NCBI RefSeq assembly: GCF_900188485.1
Contig: NZ_FZPH01000018.1
Location: 62,001 to 126,000, forward strand
Length of the DNA: 64,000 bases
Direction: 5' to 3'
Source of the DNA: Asanoa hainanensis
Lineage (GTDB): Bacteria > Actinomycetota > Actinomycetes > Mycobacteriales > Micromonosporaceae
Positions 53,613-62,382 of the stretch are shown here, in pieces (positions within the stretch are counted from its first letter, which is position 1; each line of letters begins with the position of its first letter). The position numbers and the translations under genes are program-made. A model generated the notes under the pieces. It was not told the DNA's origin, ran no database searches, and was given only the letters and a program-made list of their open reading frames with translations.

Positions 53613-55097
53613 GTGTCCGCTTCCTCCTCGACCGACAGCGCCCGTCGCCGGGTCGCGCTGCTGACCCTGGGCTGCGCCCGCAACGAGGTCGACTCCGAGG
53701 AGCTGGCCGCCCGGTTGCACGGCGGCGGCTGGGACGTGACCACCGATGGCGAGGGTGCCGACGTGGTCCTGGTCAACACGTGCGGTTTCGTCGAGAAGGC
53801 CAAGCACGACTCGATCCAGACGCTGCTCGCCGCCGCCGACACCGGCGCCAAGGTGGTCGCCGCCGGGTGCATGGCCGAGCGCTACGGCAAGGAGCTGGCC
53901 GACAGCCTGCCCGAGGCCGAGGCGATCCTGAGCTTCGACGACTACCCCGACATCGCCGCCCGGCTCGACGCGGTGCTGGCCGGCGAGACGATCAGCCCGC
54001 ACGTCCCCCGTGACCGCCGCGAGCTGCTGCCGCTGACCCCGGTCGAGCGCCGGGCCGCGGCCGTGGTGCAGCCCGGGCACGCGGTCGTCGACGAGCACAC
54101 CCCGGCCCACCTGCGCACCGTGCTGCGCCGCCGGCTCGACACCGGGCCGGTCGCGTCGCTGAAGCTGGCCAGCGGGTGTGACCGGCGGTGCACGTTCTGC
54201 GCGATCCCCGCGTTCCGGGGTGCGTTCGTCTCGCGTACCCCCGACGAGCTGTTGGCCGAGGCCGAGTGGCTGGCCGGCACGGGGGTCCGCGAGCTGGTCC
54301 TGGTCAGCGAGAACTCGACGTCCTACGGCAAGGACCTGGGCGACCAGCGGGCGCTGGAGAAGCTCCTGCCGCAGCTCGCCGCCGTGTCCGGCATCGTCCG
54401 GGTGCGGGTGAGCTACCTGCAGCCCGCCGAGACGCGGCCGGGCCTGGTCGAGGCGATCGCCACCACGCCCGGCGTCGCGCCCTACTTCGACCTGTCGTTC
54501 CAGCACTCCAGCGAGCCGGTGCTGCGGCGCATGCGGCGGTTCGGCTCGACGGAGCGGTTCCTGGAGCTGCTCGCGTCGGCCCGGTCGCTTTCTCCCTCGC
54601 TCGGGGCGCGGTCGAACTTCATCGTCGGCTTCCCGGGCGAGACCCGCGCCGACTTCGACGAGCTGGTCCGGTTCCTGACTGAGGCGCGGCTCGACGCGAT
54701 CGGCGTCTTCGACTACAGCGACGAGGACGGCACCGAGGCGGCCGGCTTCACCGACAAGGTCAAGAGCGCCACGATCAAGCGGCGGTACGACAAGCTGGCC
54801 GCGCTGGCCGACGAGCTCTGCTCGCAGCGGGCCGAGGACCGCGTCGGTGGCACGGTCGACGTGCTGGTCGACACCGTCGACGACGGCGTGGTCGAGGGCC
54901 GCGGCGAGCACCAGGCGCCCGAGGTCGACGGCTCGACCACCCTGGTCGCCCCCGACGACGGCTCGGTCGACCTGGCCGCGCTCCGGCCCGGCGACCTGGT
55001 CCGGGCCCGCGTGGTGTCGTCCGAGGGCGTCGACCTCGTGGCGGTCCCCGTCGAGATGCTGAGCGCGGCCCCGTTGTCGCCGGGGGTCCGCGGGTGA
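53613..55097 (+). CDS. rimO: Ribosomal protein S12 methylthiotransferase RimO
   Basis: RimO is a radical SAM enzyme that beta-methylthiolates an Asp of S12. The 494-residue protein has the N-terminal MTTase domain ([43 protein letters not shown]), the radical SAM motif CDRRCTFC (C189, C193, C196), and a C-terminal TRAM domain. The central insert ([15 protein letters not shown]...) is longer than in E. coli RimO but common in actinobacteria. The stop overlaps the pgsA start. Confidence 0.95.
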   Translation: MSASSSTDSARRRVALLTLGCARNEVDSEELAARLHGGGWDVTTDGEGADVVLVNTCGFVEKAKHDSIQTLLAAADTGAKVVAAGCMAERYGKELADSLPEAEAILSFDDYPDIAARLDAVLAGETISPHVPRDRRELLPLTPVERRAAAVVQPGHAVVDEHTPAHLRTVLRRRLDTGPVASLKLASGCDRRCTFCAIPAFRGAFVSRTPDELLAEAEWLAGTGVRELVLVSENSTSYGKDLGDQRALEKLLPQLAAVSGIVRVRVSYLQPAETRPGLVEAIATTPGVAPYFDLSFQHSSEPVLRRMRRFGSTERFLELLASARSLSPSLGARSNFIVGFPGETRADFDELVRFLTEARLDAIGVFDYSDEDGTEAAGFTDKVKSATIKRRYDKLAALADELCSQRAEDRVGGTVDVLVDTVDDGVVEGRGEHQAPEVDGSTTLVAPDDGSVDLAALRPGDLVRARVVSSEGVDLVAVPVEMLSAAPLSPGVRG

Positions 55098-55741
55098 CCG
55101 GGGCCTCCGACCCCGCACCGACGACCGTCGCACCCATCCTCAATGCCGCCAACGGCCTCACTCTGCTGCGCCTCCTGCTGGTGCCCGTCTTCGTGGCGCT
55201 GGTGGTCACGTCTCAGCTCGAGCACGCCGGCTGGCGGATCGCGGCCTGCCTGACCTTCGCCTTCGCCTCGGCGACCGACCTGGTCGACGGCTGGATCGCC
55301 CGCCGCTACGGCCTGGTCACCCCGTTCGGCAAGGTCGCCGACCCGATCGCCGACAAGGCCCTGACCGGGGCGGCCCTGGTCCTGCTCTCGTTCTACGACG
55401 CGCTGCCCTGGTGGGTGACGGCGCTGATCCTGGTCCGCGAGTGGGGCATCACGCTGATGCGCTTCTGGGTGATCCGCTACGGCGTGATCGCGGCAAGCCG
55501 GGGCGGCAAGCTCAAGACGGCCCTGCAGATCTTGGCGATCGCCTGGTACCTGTGGCCCGTGCCTTCGGTCGTGCAGCCCGTCGGCCCCTGGATCATGGGC
55601 GCGGCCGTGGTGGTCACGGTCGTGACGGGCCTCGACTACATCCTCCAGGCGATCCGCCTGCGCCGGTCGGCCCGCCGAGCGGACCGCGTCGCGGCCAAGG
55701 ATGGCGCCGGTTCCACGGATTCGGCAGGCTCGAAAGCCTGA
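55094..55741 (+). CDS. pgsA: CDP-diacylglycerol-glycerol-3-phosphate 3-phosphatidyltransferase
   Basis: PgsA makes phosphatidylglycerol phosphate from CDP-diacylglycerol. The 215-residue membrane protein has the exact CDP-alcohol phosphotransferase motif D62-x2-D65-G-x2-A-R-x8-G79-x3-D83-x3-D87 and about six helices. In actinobacteria the same fold also makes phosphatidylinositol phosphate, so the alcohol is inferred from this position (rimO-pgsA-cinA-clgR). GTG 55094 overlaps the rimO stop (GTGA). Confidence 0.92.
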   Translation: MTGASDPAPTTVAPILNAANGLTLLRLLLVPVFVALVVTSQLEHAGWRIAACLTFAFASATDLVDGWIARRYGLVTPFGKVADPIADKALTGAALVLLSFYDALPWWVTALILVREWGITLMRFWVIRYGVIAASRGGKLKTALQILAIAWYLWPVPSVVQPVGPWIMGAAVVVTVVTGLDYILQAIRLRRSARRADRVAAKDGAGSTDSAGSKA

Positions 55742-55748
55742 CCACGCC

Positions 55749-55824
55749 GCTTTGCTCTGCTTCCATATACGCATCGCCACTGGCGTCGGGCCGCGTGATG
55801 CGCATATGGAAGCAGAGCAAAAGC
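55749..55824. repeat. Palindromic dispersed repeat, copy 2 (76 bp)
   Basis: Arms 55749-55775 and 55797-55824 pair over 26 of 27 positions plus one bulge, with a 21-base loop. The outer part (GCTTTGCTCTGC...GCAGAGCAAAAGC) and GATGCG motif also occur at 5836-5897. It fills the pgsA-cinA gap and could form a terminator hairpin or cruciform. Confidence 0.85.
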
Positions 55825-55846
55825 GCGGGGAAGGTCGGTCCGCGGG

Positions 55847-55852
55847 CACAAT
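55847..55852 (+). promoter_or_regulatory. -10-like CACAAT before cinA
   Basis: CACAAT ends six bases before GTG 55859, just past the palindromic repeat. Confidence 0.4.
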
Positions 55853-55858
55853 CACGGG

Positions 55859-56365
55859 GTGACCGAGTCTGCGCCGAGTCAGGCGGCGCCTGCCGTACAA
55901 CTGCTGGTTGATCGGGGTGAGACCCTCGCCGTCGCCGAGTCGCTGACCGGCGGGCTCCTGGCCGCCACGATCGTCGAGGTGGCCGGGGTGAGCGCGGTGT
56001 TCCGGGGCGGGCTCGTGGTCTACGCGACCGACCTCAAGGCCAGCCTCGCCGGGGTGCCGGCGCCGCTGCTGGCCGCCCAGGGCGCGGTCGACCCCGACGT
56101 GGCCGTGGCGCTCGCTCGCGGGGCCCGTCGGGTCTGTGGCGCCGACTGGGGTGTGTCCACCACGGGGGTCGCGGGGCCGGACCCGCAGGACGGCAAGCCG
56201 GTGGGCCTCGTCTTTGTGGCGGTGGACGGGCCTGGCGGCCGTCGGGTCGACGAGTTGCGGCTTTCCGGTGGGCGGGCGGCGATCCGGGCGGGTGCCGTTT
56301 CCCACGCGCTGGAATCGCTGGTCGCGTTGCTGCGTTCGCCTATGGCGAACAGTGCCGGCTCCTGA
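55859..56365 (+). CDS. CinA C-terminal-domain protein (nicotinamide-nucleotide amidase type)
   Basis: A 168-residue stand-alone CinA C-terminal domain: AVAESLTGGLLAATIVEVAGVSAVFRGGLVVYATDLK, VALARGARRVCGADWGVSTTGVAGPDPQDGKPVGLVFVA. The motif ESLTGG and TGVAGPD are diagnostic. PncC-type enzymes deamidate NMN in pyridine recycling. It lacks the N-terminal MoaB-like domain of full CinA. A ClgR-type box lies inside its 3' end (56334-56350). Confidence 0.92.
   Translation: MTESAPSQAAPAVQLLVDRGETLAVAESLTGGLLAATIVEVAGVSAVFRGGLVVYATDLKASLAGVPAPLLAAQGAVDPDVAVALARGARRVCGADWGVSTTGVAGPDPQDGKPVGLVFVAVDGPGGRRVDELRLSGGRAAIRAGAVSHALESLVALLRSPMANSAGS
56334..56350. promoter_or_regulatory. Candidate ClgR operator inside cinA
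   Basis: GTTCGCCTATGGCGAAC is a perfect inverted repeat (seven-base arms, three-base centre). It fits the ClgR box as I recall it from Streptomyces (GTTCGC-N5-GCG) and Corynebacterium, and lies 174 bases upstream of clgR. It overlaps coding sequence near the cinA stop. Confidence 0.65.
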
Positions 56366-56523
56366 CGGGTCCGCGTCCCGGCGAGTCGCGGACAAAAGGG
56401 ATTTCTGACACTTGGGGGTCCTCCCCTCACCCGGCGGGGCAGGATGTCGGGGAAGCGGAGAACGGGTACGGTTGCGGGAAGCCTTCGGCGTAGGTCGGGG
56501 CGACGACGGAGGGGGAGGTGCGA

Positions 56524-57057
56524 ATGGTCCTGCTACGTCGGGTGATCGGCGACGCATTGCGCGCACGCCGGCAGGGGCAGCATCGAACCCTGCGCGAAGT
56601 CTCCACGGCTGCCAACGTGAGCCTGGGCTACCTCTCCGAGATCGAGCGGGGGCAGAAAGAGGCCTCCAGCGAGCTCCTCTCGTCGATCTGTGACGCCCTC
56701 GACACCCAGCTCTCTCAGGTGCTCCGCGAGGCCAGCGACACGCTGGCACTGGCCGAGCAGATGGAGGGCGTGCTGGTCGGTGTCGGCGGCGGCTCCGAAG
56801 AGAAGCCTCCGGAGCTCCAGCCGGCCCGCGTCGAGCCGCCCACGCCGGTGCTCGACCCGGCCAACGCGGCGACTCCCGAGCCCGCGGCCCCGGCCGCGCT
56901 GGCTGGTGCCGCCCGGGCCAAGGCTCCGGTCCAGCAGGTAGCCACCGACGGCAAGGTGTCCGTTTCCGTGCACCAGACCTCGCCGCTCAAGGCCACCCTG
57001 CGGGCCACCCGCAACACGCGTGGTCCCCGCGACCGCGACCGCGTCTTCGCCGCGTGA
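56524..57057 (+). CDS. clgR: Transcriptional activator ClgR (XRE/Cro-type HTH)
   Basis: ClgR activates clp protease and other stress genes in actinobacteria and is itself degraded by ClpP. The 177-residue protein starts [43 protein letters not shown], a nearly perfect match to known ClgR, with HTH near residues 20-65. The linker is Ala/Pro-rich and the end [12 protein letters not shown]... VFAA fits the Ala-ending degron of ClgR. ATG 56524 is chosen after GGAGGGGGAGG. The order clgR-pspA-pspM equals Mycobacterium tuberculosis Rv2745c-Rv2744c-Rv2743c. Confidence 0.95.
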   Translation: MVLLRRVIGDALRARRQGQHRTLREVSTAANVSLGYLSEIERGQKEASSELLSSICDALDTQLSQVLREASDTLALAEQMEGVLVGVGGGSEEKPPELQPARVEPPTPVLDPANAATPEPAAPAALAGAARAKAPVQQVATDGKVSVSVHQTSPLKATLRATRNTRGPRDRDRVFAA

Positions 57058-57228
57058 GCCCCATAGCAACCGGTTCTTACCGCGCGTACTGTGATCAATA
57101 GCTGCCAAGGCAGTGACCGGCTGGCGTGCGCCTGAGACGATGGAGCGAGCGCTGTGCTGCCGCACTGGTGTCACGGCGCAGGACCCAAGCCTGCCGGCTA
57201 GGCACGGACACGAGGGGATAACGCGGAC

Positions 57229-58140
57229 ATGGCGAACCCGTTCGTCAAGGGGTGGCGCTACCTGATGGCGCTCTTCGGCGCCAAGATCGACGAGTACGCC
57301 GACCCGAAGGTGCAGATCCAGCAGGCGGTCGAAGACGCGCAGCGCCAGCACCAGGCCCTGGTGCAGCAGGCCGCCGCCGTCATCGGCAACCAGCGCCAGC
57401 TGGAGATGAAGCTGTCCCGCCAGATGTCCGAGGTCGAGAAGCTCGGCTCGATGGCCCGCCAGTCGCTGGTGCTGGCCGACAAGGCCCGGGCGGAGGGCAA
57501 CGAGCCCGAGGCGGGCAAATACGAGCAGACCGCGCAGCAGCTCGCGTCGCAGCTCGTCTCCGCCGAGCAGGGCATGGAAGACCTCAAGAGCCTGCACGAC
57601 CAGGCGATCAACGCCGCCGGTCAGGCCCGCAAGGCCGTCGAGAACAACCAGATGATCCTCCAGCAGAAGCTCGCCGAGCGCACCAAGCTGCTCAGCCAGC
57701 TCGAGCAGGCGCGCATGCAGGAGACGGTCGCCCGCTCGCTGGAGTCGATGTCGTCGCTGACCGCGGCGCCGGGCAACACACCGTCGTTCGACGAGGTACG
57801 CGAGCGGATCGAGCGTCGCTACGCCAACGCCATGGGCCGGGCCGAGCTGGCTTCCAACTCGGTCGAGGGCCGGATGCTCGAGGTGCAGCGCTCGACGCTC
57901 GACATGGCCGGTGCCGACCGGCTCGAGCAGATCCGCGCCAGTATGGCTGGCGAGAAGCTCGGCAGCGCGTCCGAACGCCCGGCGGTGGCCGGCGCCGAAG
58001 CTGCCGGCGCACAGCAGGGCAACGGTGACCAGGCCGCCACCGAGGAGAAGGCCGACGTCGCCGGGATAGCGCGCCTCGACGAGCTGCGCGCGAGCATGTC
58101 CAAGGACAAGAACCCCGGCGGATCGAGCGCCGCCGGCTAA
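57229..58140 (+). CDS. pspA: Phage shock protein A (PspA/IM30 family)
   Basis: PspA is an ESCRT-III-like membrane-stabilising protein. The 303-residue product has the family coiled-coil (about 25-165: [40 protein letters not shown]) and helices to about 225, then a disordered Ala/Gly/Glu-rich tail ending [10 protein letters not shown]. The start is ATG 57229 ([16 protein letters not shown]) with an amphipathic N-terminal helix. The 171-base gap from clgR holds TACTGT (57089-57094) as a possible -10. It is the envelope-stress effector of the ClgR set. Confidence 0.95.
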   Translation: MANPFVKGWRYLMALFGAKIDEYADPKVQIQQAVEDAQRQHQALVQQAAAVIGNQRQLEMKLSRQMSEVEKLGSMARQSLVLADKARAEGNEPEAGKYEQTAQQLASQLVSAEQGMEDLKSLHDQAINAAGQARKAVENNQMILQQKLAERTKLLSQLEQARMQETVARSLESMSSLTAAPGNTPSFDEVRERIERRYANAMGRAELASNSVEGRMLEVQRSTLDMAGADRLEQIRASMAGEKLGSASERPAVAGAEAAGAQQGNGDQAATEEKADVAGIARLDELRASMSKDKNPGGSSAAG

Positions 58141-58156
58141 GACCTGGGGGACAGAA

Positions 58157-58942
58157 GTGGCCGACGCGCGGACCCGTTATTTCCGGCGACTCCGCCGGTT
58201 GCGTCGCTCCGCGCGCCGCTGGAGCGTGGCCGGCGCCGGCTTGGCGGGCGCGGCTGCTGTCCTGACTCCCTACGCCGGCCTGGGCCTGCCCGACGCCGCC
58301 TGGGCGGCCGCCGCGGGCGGCTCGCTGGTGCTGGCCGGCTGGCGCTGGGCCGACCTGCGCCGGCTGTCGGCCGAGCCGGCCCCACCGGCGCCGGACCCGG
58401 CCCTGGCCGCCGAGCGCACCCGCGCCCGCCTGATCGCCGCCGTCGAGTCGGCCCCCGGTGGCCGCTCGGCGTTGGCGGAGGTACGCCGCCAGAAGGGCCG
58501 CTTCGCGTTGCGCGGCAGCACGGCAGCGACCGGCTGGGACCGCCTGGACCGGGCTTCGTCAACCTTGACCAACCTCGCACCGCGACTGACCGGGATGGGC
58601 AGCGGCGCGGTCCTGGAGGCGGCGGTAGCGGAGGACTCACTGCGCGACCTGGCCCACCGGGTCTCCGGCATCGAGAAGGCAGTGCAGTTGGCCCCGCCGG
58701 ACGCCAAACCAGGCCTGACCGAGGCCCACCGCGACCTGACGCAACAACTCGACGAAGGCGTAGCGGCCTACGAACGGCTCGTCGCAGCAGCGGCGGCCTA
58801 CGTGGCCGAAGATGGCCGTCTCGGCACCACCCACCCGTCGGTCTCCCGCCTGACGGAAGCCAGCGACCTCCTACGCGGCGTCGCCTCAGGCCTATCCGAA
58901 CTGCGCCAAACCACCCCGGACCCAATGCGCGCCGCTTCCTAG
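58157..58942 (+). CDS. pspM: PspA-associated membrane protein PspM
   Basis: A 261-residue protein with two adjacent hydrophobic segments (SVAGAGLAGAAAVLTPYAGLGL, AAWAAAAGGSLVLAGWRWADL), then a long helical soluble region. Position after pspA and pattern match M. tuberculosis PspM (Rv2743c), which binds PspA. GTG 58157 follows GGGGGA. The fourth mycobacterial partner, PspN (Rv2742c), is not present here: the next 380 bases hold no gene. Confidence 0.85.
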   Translation: MADARTRYFRRLRRLRRSARRWSVAGAGLAGAAAVLTPYAGLGLPDAAWAAAAGGSLVLAGWRWADLRRLSAEPAPPAPDPALAAERTRARLIAAVESAPGGRSALAEVRRQKGRFALRGSTAATGWDRLDRASSTLTNLAPRLTGMGSGAVLEAAVAEDSLRDLAHRVSGIEKAVQLAPPDAKPGLTEAHRDLTQQLDEGVAAYERLVAAAAAYVAEDGRLGTTHPSVSRLTEASDLLRGVASGLSELRQTTPDPMRAAS

Positions 58943-59187
58943 CCCACGCACCGCCCCGCCTTTGCCCGAAGCAGGGCGCTGCCCCGCGCTCGCGGTGCCC
59001 CTTTACTCAGGCTGAGGTCGCGCGGTTGGCCTTGCCGACACCGAGGTCCGACTGCATTGGCCTCTGTCCGCGCCTGGGCTCCGCGGTGCGCTGCGGCTCG
59101 CGTTCGGCTCCGGCTCGCGGTGCGCCCCGGCTCGCGGCGCGGGTGGTCCCTCGTTCCGCCACTCAGAGAAAAACCCCCGCGAGCCTG

Positions 59188-59247
59188 GCAGCGACGCAAA
59201 GCGAGCGGTGCGCGCGGGAGCGAGCGGTCGTGCCGACCGCGGACGCG
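59188..59247. repeat. Degenerate intergenic repeat, copy B
   Basis: Shares ordered blocks with 31316-31375 (GCAGCGA, AGCGGTG, GCGGGAGCGA, CGGTCG.GCC). Both copies are in gene-free DNA. Confidence 0.45.
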
Positions 59248-59322
59248 CGTAAATGAATGAGCGTTCGTTCATTGTGGGTTGGCGATGAAAGCATGGGCGG
59301 TCGTGCCCACTGCGGACGCGCG
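59222..59322. repeat. 26-base direct repeat flanking a palindrome
   Basis: Copies at 59222-59247 and 59297-59322 agree at 24 of 26 bases and start 75 bases apart. The palindrome at 59250-59271 lies between them. Confidence 0.75.
59250..59271. promoter_or_regulatory. Orphan TetR-operator-like palindrome
   Basis: AATGAA...TTCATT arms (six bases, perfect) enclose TGAGCGTTCG, giving an imperfect 22-base palindrome of the TGAACG/CGTTCA type bound by TetR/AcrR regulators. No TetR gene is adjacent within the window. Confidence 0.45.
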
Positions 59323-59325
59323 AAA

Positions 59326-60123
59326 TCAAAGATCGCTTGGTTTGGGTTGGCACCTCGGGCACCAATAGGTGACGCGTTCTCCCTGCTCGGCTTTTTGGAT
59401 CGCGGTGGCGCAGCGGCGGCAGGGTTGCGCGCGGCGGCCGTAGACGTAGTTGGCGTCGCCCTTGCGCAGGGAGCCCGTGGTGGTTTGCAGCCAGCGTCCC
59501 CGGTTGCTGGCCAGCAGGCGTTGGGCGAGTGCGACCATGGCCGGCAGGTCCGGCACCGCGCGCACCGGGGTCCAGGGCCAGACGCCGCGCAGGAACAGCG
59601 TTTCCGCCTTGTAGAGGTTGCCGATGCCGGCCAGGTTGCGTTGGTCCAGCAGTGCCTCGGCGATCGCGGTGTCGGGGTGCGCGGACAGCCGCTCCACCGC
59701 CTCGGCCGGGTTCCAGTCGGCGCCGAGCAGGTCCGGGCCGAGGTGGCCGACCAGGTCCGACTCGCGGGCGGTGGGCACGAGGGTCAGGTCGTGCAGGTGG
59801 TAGCCGACCGCCACCGCGTCCGCCGTGCGGAGCACCACCCGGATCAGGTGTGCGGGCTTGGCCGCCCAGCGCTCGCCCGGTGCGTACGCCCGCCAGGCCC
59901 CGTCCATCCGCAGGTGCGAGTGCAGGGTGCGGTCGGCGCCCGCCGGGTCGCGCAGGCGCAGCAGCAGGTGCTTGCCGCGCGCGGTGGACTCCAGGACCCG
60001 CCAGCCGGTGAGCTTGGTGGTCGCGAGGCGCGGGATCCGGAAGTCGGACGCGGTCAGCTCGCCGCCGCCGATCGCGCGCTGGAGGGTGCGGGCCGTGTTC
60101 CAGACTGTGTCGCCTTCGGGCAC
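59326..60123 (-). CDS. nei: Fpg/Nei-family DNA glycosylase (endonuclease VIII type)
   Basis: Removes oxidised pyrimidines and has AP-lyase activity. The 265-residue protein starts PEGDTVW after the initiator, with catalytic Pro2 and Glu3; it has SRGKHLLL-like STARGKHLLLRL, HSHLRMDGAW, LDQRNLAGIGNLYKAETLF (helix-two-turn-helix) and a zinc finger with C235, C238, C255, C258. It resembles mycobacterial Nei2. CACGAT lies six bases before GTG 60123 (minus strand), suggesting a leaderless mRNA. Confidence 0.93.
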   Translation of the reverse strand: MPEGDTVWNTARTLQRAIGGGELTASDFRIPRLATTKLTGWRVLESTARGKHLLLRLRDPAGADRTLHSHLRMDGAWRAYAPGERWAAKPAHLIRVVLRTADAVAVGYHLHDLTLVPTARESDLVGHLGPDLLGADWNPAEAVERLSAHPDTAIAEALLDQRNLAGIGNLYKAETLFLRGVWPWTPVRAVPDLPAMVALAQRLLASNRGRWLQTTTGSLRKGDANYVYGRRAQPCRRCATAIQKAEQGERVTYWCPRCQPKPSDL

Positions 60124-60150
60124 GCTTCCATCGTGCCGCAAAGGCCGCCG

Positions 60151-60924
60151 TCAGCGCTCGACAGTGATCCGCAGCACGTCGCCGGGGCGTACGCCCAGGG
60201 CCGCGTCGGCGGGTGCGCCGTTGGCCGCGACCGCGACCATCCCGGCCGAGTCGACGAGCACCACGAGCGCTCCGGGTGCCGCGTCCGCGAACGTCTCGCC
60301 GATCACCGCCGGCTGGTCCGCGACCCGTGACGTGGAGCCGGCCGGCAGCAGGTCCGCCTGGGCGGCGAGTTGGACGTTGCCGAAGCGGTCGACGGAGAGC
60401 ACCGTCGCCTCCAGCCAGCCGTCGCCCTGGCTCACCACGGGTTCCGGGAGGCGCACCAGGCCGGCCGGCTCGACCGCGGGGCCGGCATCGGCCAGCGGTG
60501 CTCCGCCGGCGAGCCGCGCGGCGACCGGGGCGAAGATGTCGCGGCCGTGGAAGGTGCGGGTCACGATCGGGGCGAGCCAGGCGGGGTTGCGCAGCTCGAC
60601 CGCTTCGGTGACTCCGCCTAGCGCGTCCGCCGCCCGGATCAGCAGGCCGTTGTCGGGGCCCACGAGCAGGCCGCCGGGGGCGCGCAACGCGACTGGGCGC
60701 CGGGCAGTGCCCACGCCAGGGTCCACGACCGCCAGGTGTACGGCCGCGGGCAGGTCGTTCACGGTCTGCGCGAGGACCACCGAGCCCCGGGCGACGTCGC
60801 CGGGCGGCACGTCGTGGGTGATGTCGATGATCCGGGCCGCCGGGGTGATCTTCGCGATCGTTCCGTGGCATGCGGCGACGAAGCCGTCGAGCCGGCCGTA
60901 GTCAGTCGTGAAGCTGATCCACAT
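60151..60924 (-). CDS. SAM hydrolase (hydroxide adenosyltransferase, DUF62)
   Basis: A 257-residue member of the SAM-dependent halogenase/hydroxide adenosyltransferase family that splits S-adenosylmethionine to adenosine and methionine. Motifs: FTTDYGRLDGFVAACHG, IDITHDVPPGD, AVVDPGVGT, GPDNGLL, RTFHGRDIFAPVAA, and VLSVDRFGNVQL. A halogenase would need specific halide-loop residues, which I do not see, so hydrolysis is likelier. It starts three bases after the GNAT gene on the same strand, so the two form an operon. Confidence 0.9.
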   Translation of the reverse strand: MWISFTTDYGRLDGFVAACHGTIAKITPAARIIDITHDVPPGDVARGSVVLAQTVNDLPAAVHLAVVDPGVGTARRPVALRAPGGLLVGPDNGLLIRAADALGGVTEAVELRNPAWLAPIVTRTFHGRDIFAPVAARLAGGAPLADAGPAVEPAGLVRLPEPVVSQGDGWLEATVLSVDRFGNVQLAAQADLLPAGSTSRVADQPAVIGETFADAAPGALVVLVDSAGMVAVAANGAPADAALGVRPGDVLRITVER

Positions 60925-60927
60925 TGG

Positions 60928-61434
60928 TCATTGACCTTCGATCGGCAGCTCGAGGCGGAGCTCGTCGCGGATGGGGATGCCGTTGCCGGCGACCGTCGGG
61001 ATGCTCGGCTTCATCAGCCGGGCCCGGTCGACGGCGCCCGGGTCCACACCGACGATGCGCAGCCCGCGGCGCTGGTAGAAGTGCACGGCGCGGAGGTTGT
61101 CGTTGGTGGTGACGAGCCAGACCCGCTTGGACCCGGCGGCTCGGGCCTCGGCCACCACCGCGGCGAGCAGCGCCGTGCCCACGCCTTGGCCACTGGTGGC
61201 GGCCGCGAGGCTGACCACCTCGAGCGCGTCGCCGTCGACCCGCCACGACAGCGCGCCGGCGAACTTGCCGTCGGAGCCGACGGCGACCAGGGCCGGCAGC
61301 GTACGCAGGTCGATCGCCTCGTCGTGCGCGACCACGATGGGGCCGCCCCAGGTGCGCTGGTGGAACTCGTCCAGCGCCTCCCGGTCGTCGCCGTCGAAGG
61401 ATTGGCGGATCTGCCAGCCGGTCGAGGGAAGCAT
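60928..61434 (-). CDS. GNAT-family N-acetyltransferase
   Basis: A 168-residue GNAT protein: GPIVVAHDEAIDL, LPALVAVGSDGKFAGALSWRV, ALEVVSLAAATSGQGVGTALLAAVVAEARAAG (acetyl-CoA loop), WLVTTNDNLRAVHFYQRRGLRIVGV. ATG 61434 is only 18 bases from the divergent oxidoreductase start. Downstream is the SAM hydrolase gene (three-base gap). Acceptor unknown. Confidence 0.86.
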   Translation of the reverse strand: MLPSTGWQIRQSFDGDDREALDEFHQRTWGGPIVVAHDEAIDLRTLPALVAVGSDGKFAGALSWRVDGDALEVVSLAAATSGQGVGTALLAAVVAEARAAGSKRVWLVTTNDNLRAVHFYQRRGLRIVGVDPGAVDRARLMKPSIPTVAGNGIPIRDELRLELPIEGQ

Positions 61435-61439
61435 CGGGC

Positions 61440-61445
61440 TAGGTT
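61440..61445 (+). promoter_or_regulatory. -10-like TAGGTT before the LLM oxidoreductase gene
   Basis: TAGGTT ends seven bases before ATG 61453 within an 18-base divergent gap, so the two promoters must overlap the opposite gene's 5' end. Confidence 0.5.
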
Positions 61446-61452
61446 GGCACAC

Positions 61453-62379
61453 ATGCGCTTGTGCATCTTCACCGAACCGCAGTTCGGTGCCAGTTTTGCC
61501 GATCAGGTCAGGGCCGTTCGTACGACGGAGGACGCCGGTTTCGACGGCTATTTTCGCTCGGACCACTATGTGCACACGGACGGCGGCGAAGGTCTGCCCG
61601 GGCCGACCGACTCGTGGGTCACGCTGGGCGGCCTGGCACTGGAGACCTCGACGATCCGCCTCGGCACCCTGGTCACCTCGGCCACCTTCCGCCACCCGGG
61701 TCCGCTGGCGATCAGCGTCGCCCAGGTCGACGAGATGAGCGGTGGCCGGATCGAGCTCGGACTCGGTGCCGGGTGGCACGAGGCCGAGCACCAGGCGTAC
61801 GCGATCCCGTTCCCGTCGATCGGCGAGCGCTTCGACCGGCTGACGGAGCAGCTGGAGATCCTCACGTCGATGTGGGCGACGCCGGTCGGGGAGCGGATGA
61901 ACTACGCGGGCAAGTACTACAGCATCGTGGACTCGCCAGCCCTGCCGAAGCCGACCCAGTCGCCTCGCCCGCCGATCATCATCGGTGGCGCGGGCCCGAA
62001 GCGCACCCCGGCGCTGGCCGCGCGCTTCGCGGACGAGTTCAACGTGCCGTTCCGCTCGGCGGCCGAGGTGGCGCGGGTCTACCGGCTGGTCGACGACGCC
62101 TGCGTCTTCGCGGGGCGGGCCGACCTGCCGGTCAAGTCGGCCGCGGTGACGGTCGTGAGCGGACGCACGGACGCCGAGGTCCGGGCCCGCTGGGGCACGG
62201 ACATCCTGGACACCGACTCAGGCGACGGCACGGTCATCGGCACGCCGAACAAGATCGTGAACGACCTCGGCGCGTACGTGGAGGCGGGCGCGACCCGGTT
62301 GTTCCTGCAGATGCGCGACCTGCGCGACCTGGACCTGATCGAGCTGATCGCCGCGGAGATCGCGCCGCAGCTCCCCTGA
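61453..62379 (+). CDS. LLM-class F420-dependent oxidoreductase
   Basis: A 308-residue luciferase-like (beta/alpha)8 protein: RLCIFTEPQFGASFADQVRAVRTTEDAGFDGYFRSDHY, LGTLVTSATFRHPGPLAISVAQVDEMSGGRIELGLGAGW, IIIGGAGPKRTPALAARFADEFN. This subgroup in actinobacteria binds F420 rather than FMN. Substrate unknown. It is divergent from the GNAT gene and convergent with the membrane-protein gene (three-base gap). Confidence 0.88.
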   Translation: MRLCIFTEPQFGASFADQVRAVRTTEDAGFDGYFRSDHYVHTDGGEGLPGPTDSWVTLGGLALETSTIRLGTLVTSATFRHPGPLAISVAQVDEMSGGRIELGLGAGWHEAEHQAYAIPFPSIGERFDRLTEQLEILTSMWATPVGERMNYAGKYYSIVDSPALPKPTQSPRPPIIIGGAGPKRTPALAARFADEFNVPFRSAAEVARVYRLVDDACVFAGRADLPVKSAAVTVVSGRTDAEVRARWGTDILDTDSGDGTVIGTPNKIVNDLGAYVEAGATRLFLQMRDLRDLDLIELIAAEIAPQLP

Positions 62380-62382
62380 CCG

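Larger units (their letters stand above)
58943..59325. other. 383-bp gene-free stretch with repeats and a palindrome
   Basis: No gene found. It holds G+C-rich runs (CGGCTCGCG, GCTCCGG), the degenerate repeat 59188-59247, a 26-base direct repeat, and an operator-like palindrome at 59250-59271. It separates pspM from the convergent nei gene. A decayed gene or past integration site is possible. Confidence 0.6.

Noticed and set aside
60151-60924. Fluorinase/chlorinase
   Set aside because: The family matches, but halide-specific residues are not evident and the setting is housekeeping, so SAM hydrolase is preferred.
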